From contig DATKEH010000135.1 of assembly GCA_035546355.1 (NCBI GenBank), positions 1 to 11,204 on the forward strand: a stretch of 11,204 bases of DNA, written 5' to 3'. Below the pieces are notes generated by a model. That model ran no database searches. It saw only the letters and a program-made list of their open reading frames with translations, and was not told the origin of the DNA. The position numbers were made by a program, and so were the translations under genes. Positions 7,022 to 11,204 of the stretch are shown here, in pieces. How positions within the stretch are numbered: position 1 is the stretch's first letter; each line of letters starts with the position of its first letter. Source of the stretch: DATKEH01 sp035546355 (GTDB lineage Bacteria; Acidobacteriota; Thermoanaerobaculia; Multivoradales; JAIOJS01).

Positions 7022-7070
7022 AGCGGAAGCGGAGACCGCGGCCGGAGCGCCCTGCCGGATCGCCCCTGCC

Positions 7071-8705
7071 GTGCAGGCCTCTCGCGCCCGTTCCGTCGCC
7101 CTCGTGGGCGCGCTGGCCTTCGCCGTCCTCGCCGCCGCCGCGCCCGGGCCCCTCCCCTCCGTGGCGGCCGGCCGCGTCGAGGCGCACCTGCGCGTCCTCG
7201 CCGCCGACCGGCTCGCCGGCCGCGCCGCCGGTAGCGCGGGCCACGACGAAGCCGCCCTCTACGTGGCGGGCCGCTTCCGCGCCTTCGGGCTGACCCCCGC
7301 GGTCGGCGACGGATACCTGCAGCCGGTGCCGCTGCGCGAGGCGCGCCTGCAGCGGGGGAGCGCGACGCTGACCGTGCGGGTGGGCGGTGAGCGCCGGCGG
7401 CTGGCGTGGGGGGAGGACTTCCTGATGCGCGGCGACCCGGCGCGGCGCGCGGTGGAGGTGTCGGCGCCGCTGGTGTTCGCCGGCTTCGGAGTCAGCGCAC
7501 CCGAGCTCGGCCACGACGACTACGCCGGGCTGGAGGTCGCCGGCAAGGCGGTGCTGGTGCTCAGCGGCGCGCCGGCACGGTTCCCCAGTAACCCGCGCGC
7601 CTACTACTCCAGCAGCGACACCAAGCGGCACGCCGCCCGCTCGCGCGGCGCCGTGGCGCTGGTGACCGTCGCCTCGCGCACCGACGACGGGCGTGTACCC
7701 TGGGAGCGCCGGGTACGGCACGCCGGGCGGCCGGCGATGGACTGGCTCGATCCGGGTAACGGGGCCCCGCACGCCGCGGGCACGCTGCAGGCGGAGGCTC
7801 GCGTCAGCCACCGCGGAGCGGCCGAGCTGCTCGCCGGCTCGGGCCGCACGCTGGACGAGCTCCTCGCGCGCGGCTCCGCGGGGCGGGCGGGAGGCTTCGC
7901 CCTCCCCGCCGTGCTGCAGCTGCGGGCGCGCAGCCAGCACCGCGACCTGACCAGCCCCAACGTGCTCGGCGTGCTGCCGGGCAGCGACCCGCGACTGCGC
8001 AGCGAGCACGTGGTGGTCACCGCCCACCTCGACGCCCATGGCACCGGCGTGGCGGTGAACGGCGACAGGATCTACAACGGGGCCTACGACAACGCCCTCG
8101 GGGTGGCGATCCTGCTGGAGGTGGCGCGCACCCTCGCCGAGGCCGCCGAGCGGCCGCGGCGCTCGCTGCTGTTCGCCGCCGTCACCGCCGAGGAGAAGGG
8201 GCTGCTGGGTGCCGAGTACCTCGCCCACCACCCGCCGGTGCCGCTGGCGAGCCTGGTGGCGAACGTCAACCTCGACATGCCGCTCTTCCTCTTCCCGGTC
8301 GACGAGGTGGTGGCCTACGGCGCCGAGCACTCGACGCTCGGCGAGGCCGCGGCCGGCGCCTTCGCCGCCGCCGGCTTCGCTCTCGTCCCCGACCCGATGC
8401 CGGACGAGGTCATCTTCGTCCGCAGCGACCAGTACCCCTTCGTCGAGCGCGGGATCCCGGCCCTCTACCCGGTGCCCGGCAACCGGGCGCGCGATCCGGC
8501 AGTGGACGGCGAGGCGGTGGTGCGGCAGTTCCTCGCCACCCACTACCACATGCCGAGCGACGACCTGGCGCTGCCGGTGGACTGGGAGTCGGTGGCGCGT
8601 TTCACCCGCGGGGTGGCGTTGCTGGTCCGCGACGTCGCCGACGCCGCCGAGGCGCCGGCGTGGAAGGAGGGCGACTTCTTCGCCGAGCGCTTCGCCCGGC
8701 GCTAG
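7071..8705 (+). CDS. Exported M28-family zinc metallopeptidase with PA-type domain
   Basis: It is predicted to hydrolyse peptides as an aminopeptidase outside the cytoplasm, using two zinc ions. The chain has 544 residues. Seen: a signal peptide (about 5-33, Ala/Leu/Val-rich), an N-terminal helix region typical of M28 (34-75, including RLAGRAAGSAGHD), a PA-like insertion at about 125-290 (APLVFAGFG, AGKAVLVLSG) and the peptidase domain from about 295. Metal and catalytic residues visible are H319 in TAHLD, D340 in NGAYDNALG, E374 and E375 in AEEKGLLGAEYL, D402 in NLDMP and H493 in HYHMPSDD. The set is complete. The GTG at 7071 is the first usable start and places the signal peptide at the N-terminus, but no Shine-Dalgarno precedes it, so initiation may depend on readthrough from the gene 49 nt upstream. 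Substrate specificity cannot be read from the sequence. Confidence 0.91.
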   Translation: MQASRARSVALVGALAFAVLAAAAPGPLPSVAAGRVEAHLRVLAADRLAGRAAGSAGHDEAALYVAGRFRAFGLTPAVGDGYLQPVPLREARLQRGSATLTVRVGGERRRLAWGEDFLMRGDPARRAVEVSAPLVFAGFGVSAPELGHDDYAGLEVAGKAVLVLSGAPARFPSNPRAYYSSSDTKRHAARSRGAVALVTVASRTDDGRVPWERRVRHAGRPAMDWLDPGNGAPHAAGTLQAEARVSHRGAAELLAGSGRTLDELLARGSAGRAGGFALPAVLQLRARSQHRDLTSPNVLGVLPGSDPRLRSEHVVVTAHLDAHGTGVAVNGDRIYNGAYDNALGVAILLEVARTLAEAAERPRRSLLFAAVTAEEKGLLGAEYLAHHPPVPLASLVANVNLDMPLFLFPVDEVVAYGAEHSTLGEAAAGAFAAAGFALVPDPMPDEVIFVRSDQYPFVERGIPALYPVPGNRARDPAVDGEAVVRQFLATHYHMPSDDLALPVDWESVARFTRGVALLVRDVADAAEAPAWKEGDFFAERFARR

Positions 8706-8767
8706 GACCTGCCGCAGCGTCGGTCGGTCGGCTCCGGATTTTCGGAATCGAGCGCCCCTGGGGCCAG

Positions 8768-8784
8768 CCGGTACAATCCCGTCT
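8768..8784 (+). promoter_or_regulatory. Leaderless-type promoter (TACAAT) of the kinase gene
   Basis: TACAAT (8772-8777) lies 9 nt before the GTG start at 8787 with no Shine-Dalgarno between, so the transcript would have a leader of about 3 nt. GTACAATCCCG (8771-8781) is identical to the sequence before the spermidine-synthase-like gene. A GCCCC-T-GGGGC palindrome (8754-8764) occupies the place where a -35 would be. Confidence 0.5.
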
Positions 8785-8786
8785 AC

Positions 8787-11204
8787 GTGATCGGCTCCCG
8801 GATCGGGCATTTCGAGATCACCGCCAAGCTCGGCGAAGGCGGTATGGGGGAGGTGTATCGCGCCCAGGACGAGCGCCTGGGAAGGGAGGTGGCGATCAAG
8901 GTGCTCCCCGAAGCGCTGGTGGCCGACCCCGAGCGGTTGGGCCGTTTCGAGCGCGAAGCCAGGCTGCTGGCGAGCCTCAACCACCCCCACATCGCCGCCG
9001 TCTACGACGTCGGGGAGCACCAGGGTCGCCGGTTCCTGGTCATGGAGCTGGTGGTGGGCGAGACCCTGGCCGAGCGGGGGGCGCGGGGACCGGTGCCGCT
9101 GGCCGAGGCCCTCGGCCTCGCCATCCAGATGGCCGGGGCTCTCGAAGCGGCTCACGGCCGGGGCATCGTCCACCGCGACCTCAAGCCCGCCAACGTGATG
9201 ATCGACGGGCAGGGCCAGGTCAAGGTCCTGGACTTCGGGCTGGCCAAGGCCCTCGCCGCGGAGGGTGGAGGGAGCCCGCGGTCCGACCTCCTCGACTCGC
9301 CGACCCTCACCTACCAGGGCACGGTGGCGGGGGTGGTCCTCGGCACCGCCGCCTACATGAGCCCGGAGCAGGCGCGAGGCGGGGCGGTGGACGCCCGAGC
9401 CGACGTCTGGGCGTTCGGTTGCGTCCTGTACGAGATGCTCTGCGGCAGGCGCGCTTTCGCCGGCTCGTCGATGGCGGACACGCTGGGGGCGGTGGTGGCG
9501 GGGGAGCCCGACTGGTCGGCCCTGCCGTCCTCGCTGCCCGCCCCGGTGCGCAAGGTGCTGCGGCGGTGCCTGGCCAAGGACCCGCGCCAGCGCCTGCACC
9601 ACGTCGCCGACGCGCGGATCGAGCTCGCCGACGTCCTGGCGGGGGCTCCCGGAGAGCCGGCCGATCAGCGCCCTGCTGCGCGGATGCGCCCCCCGATCCG
9701 GCTCGCGCTCGCCGCGTTGGTGGGTGCCCTGCTCGGCGCCCTCGCGGTCTGGGGGTGGCTCGCCGGCACCGGCGCCGGCGCCGATGCGCCCGCCCGCCGA
9801 CCGAGCCGTTGGACCGTCGACGCCTCGGCTCAGGGTCAGCTCGACCTGGGCGGGCGCCTCGACCCCCTGGCCCTCTCTCCGGACGGCAGGACGCTCGCCT
9901 ACGTCGTCAGGGACACGAGGGGGGAGACGCACCTCTACCTGCGCGACTTCGCCGCGCTCGACGCCCGCCCGGTGCCGGGATCCGAAGGCGCTTCGAACCC
10001 GTTCTTCTCCCCTGACGGGCGCTGGCTGGCCTTCTTTGCCAGCGACCGGCTGAAGAAGGCCCCGGTCGGCGGCGGCGCCCCGGTCGATCTGGCCGACGCC
10101 CCCCTGGACAACCTCGGCGCCACCTGGGGAGAGCACGGGACCATCGTCTTCGCGTCGTACTCCTCGGGCCTCTGGCAGGTCGCCGACAGTGGCGGCGAGC
10201 CCGAGCTGCTGACTCCCGGAGGGGCGGAGGGCGCCGTACAGCACCGCTGGCCGACCTTCCTTCCCGGCGGCGAGCGCGTGCTGTTCATCCTCCAGACCCT
10301 GGAAGGCCCGCGCCCTGCCATCTTCGACCTGGCGCGACGCGAGCACCAGGCCGTCCCGGGGGTGCAGCAGGTCGTCAAGGCCCGTTACCTCCGCGGCGGC
10401 TACCTGGTGTTCGCGCAAGAGGGATCGCTCCTCGCCGCCCCCTTCGATGCCCTGCGAGGACGGCTCCTGGACACGCCGGTGCCGGTGCTGTCCGGCTTCT
10501 CCATGCACAGCGACCACGGCGCTGCGAACTTCGAGACCTCCGCCGCCGGCACGCTGGCGTACGTGGGCGGAGAGGCCACCAGCGACGCCGCCCTGTTCTG
10601 GGTCGATCGCCAGGGTGGAGAGGAGATCGCCGTCGACCACCGCGCGTTTTTCTCCCATCCCCGGCTGTCGCCCGACGGCTCGCGACTGGCGGTGGAGATC
10701 GGCTCCGAGATCGGCGCGCGGCACGTCGAGATCTTCGATCTCGGGCGCGGCACCCGGGCCATCCTCACTGCCGAAGCGAGGAACGCCCAACCGGCGTGGC
10801 ACCCGGACGGCCAGCGCGTCGCCGTCGTCTCCGACCGCGCCGGCAACTGGGACCTCTATCTCGCGGCGCTCGGCGGGCAGCGTACCGTCACGCCCCTCCT
10901 GGTCCGGCCGCTGGAGCAGTGGCTGGGCACCTTCACCCCCGACGGCGAGGCCCTAGTCTTCTACGAGGTCGACCCGCGGACCGCCCGAGACATCTGGGTC
11001 CTGGACCTGAACACGGGTGGCACCCGCCCCTATCGGGCGACCGCCGCCAACGAGCGCGGGGTCCGGCTGTCCCCCGACGGCCGCTGGCTGGCCTACGTCT
11101 CCAACGAGTCGGGGCGGGACGAGGTCTACGTGGAGCGCTTCCCCGAGCCCGGGCCGAAGTGGACCGTCTCCGGCTCCGGGGGAGTCGAGCCGGTGTGGTC
11201 GCCC
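8787..11204 (+). CDS. Receptor-like Ser/Thr protein kinase with C-terminal TolB/WD40-type propeller, 3' end outside window
   Basis: A Hanks-type kinase that should phosphorylate Ser/Thr in cytoplasmic proteins, linked through the membrane to a sensor-like propeller. The 806 codons visible are open. Seen: Gly-rich loop GEGGMG (16-21), VAIK with K38, catalytic HRDLKPAN (129-136, D131 and N136), DFG (149-151), a long activation segment with several Ser/Thr (163-185), MSPEQA (191-196), DVWAFG (206-211) and the C-lobe Arg in DPRQRL (265-270). A basic juxtamembrane stretch precedes one membrane helix (about 304-326). After it come at least seven propeller-type repeats of the form SPDGRxLAYV near 363, 408, 492, 628, 672, 718 and 762, ending with VSNESGRDEVYVERFPEPG. 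All kinase catalytic residues are present. The GTG at 8787 gives the usual MIGSRIGHFEI beginning. The gene stands alone after the M28 gene. The propeller ligand is unknown, and the stop codon lies outside the window. Confidence 0.95.
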   Translation, partial: MIGSRIGHFEITAKLGEGGMGEVYRAQDERLGREVAIKVLPEALVADPERLGRFEREARLLASLNHPHIAAVYDVGEHQGRRFLVMELVVGETLAERGARGPVPLAEALGLAIQMAGALEAAHGRGIVHRDLKPANVMIDGQGQVKVLDFGLAKALAAEGGGSPRSDLLDSPTLTYQGTVAGVVLGTAAYMSPEQARGGAVDARADVWAFGCVLYEMLCGRRAFAGSSMADTLGAVVAGEPDWSALPSSLPAPVRKVLRRCLAKDPRQRLHHVADARIELADVLAGAPGEPADQRPAARMRPPIRLALAALVGALLGALAVWGWLAGTGAGADAPARRPSRWTVDASAQGQLDLGGRLDPLALSPDGRTLAYVVRDTRGETHLYLRDFAALDARPVPGSEGASNPFFSPDGRWLAFFASDRLKKAPVGGGAPVDLADAPLDNLGATWGEHGTIVFASYSSGLWQVADSGGEPELLTPGGAEGAVQHRWPTFLPGGERVLFILQTLEGPRPAIFDLARREHQAVPGVQQVVKARYLRGGYLVFAQEGSLLAAPFDALRGRLLDTPVPVLSGFSMHSDHGAANFETSAAGTLAYVGGEATSDAALFWVDRQGGEEIAVDHRAFFSHPRLSPDGSRLAVEIGSEIGARHVEIFDLGRGTRAILTAEARNAQPAWHPDGQRVAVVSDRAGNWDLYLAALGGQRTVTPLLVRPLEQWLGTFTPDGEALVFYEVDPRTARDIWVLDLNTGGTRPYRATAANERGVRLSPDGRWLAYVSNESGRDEVYVERFPEPGPKWTVSGSGGVEPVWSP

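Noticed and set aside
8754..8764. GCCCC-T-GGGGC palindrome upstream of the kinase promoter as a terminator
   Set aside because: Only 5-bp arms with a 1-nt centre, which cannot form a real hairpin loop, and no T-tract. It could at most be a protein-binding site.
7002..10802. A 1266-codon open frame on the minus strand opposite the peptidase and kinase
   Set aside because: It lies antisense to two genes with complete catalytic motifs. Its product is a low-complexity mix of Arg, Gly, His, Glu and Ala with no domain, as expected for an opposite-strand frame in very GC-rich coding DNA.

Overview
The window is about 11.2 kb of very GC-rich bacterial chromosome with dense, ordinary-looking core and accessory genes and no sign of phage, IS elements, CRISPR or RNA genes. 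The best taxonomic hint is the last gene, a Ser/Thr kinase with a lengthened activation segment, one membrane helix and a C-terminal chain of 'SPDGRxLAYV' propeller repeats. That layout is common in Acidobacteriota and some other soil or thermophilic deep-branching phyla. An acidobacterial-type host (Thermoanaerobaculia/Holophagae-like) is therefore my inference, not something proved here.

Layout from left to right. (1) Minus strand: peptide chain release factor 3 (prfC, its C-terminal end lies outside the window), preceded by a small spermidine-synthase-like Rossmann protein. (2) Plus strand: an exported FKBP prolyl isomerase, probably a lipoprotein, which converges on (3) a minus-strand membrane-anchored lytic transglycosylase. 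(4) A 257-bp, locally AT-richer intergenic region with short hairpins. (5) A minus-strand two-gene operon: a GAPDH-like protein whose catalytic cysteine is glycine, overlapping by 4 bp a fully canonical GAPDH. (6) Divergent from it on the plus strand: two small basic membrane-anchored proteins, then an exported M28 metallopeptidase with a PA-type insertion, then the receptor-like Ser/Thr kinase, which runs off the right edge.

The most unusual object is the GAPDH pair. The upstream paralogue aligns with its neighbour without gaps over almost the whole chain and keeps the nucleotide-binding GFGRIG loop and the active-site histidine. It has lost the catalytic Cys (Gly152) and several substrate-phosphate contacts (T208/T209 to Q/E, G211K, R233N). 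Its reading frame is intact and translationally coupled to the working enzyme. This looks like a maintained pseudoenzyme or an enzyme with a changed reaction, perhaps a regulatory subunit of the neighbouring GAPDH. The divergent region upstream carries a near-perfect inverted repeat and a separate short palindrome that could be operators.

A second pattern is that the spermidine-synthase-like gene and the kinase gene share an identical 11-mer (GTACAATCCCG). It places a TACAAT -10 box 9-10 nt before the start codon with no Shine-Dalgarno, which points to leaderless transcripts, whereas most of the other genes here have clear GGAGG-type sites.
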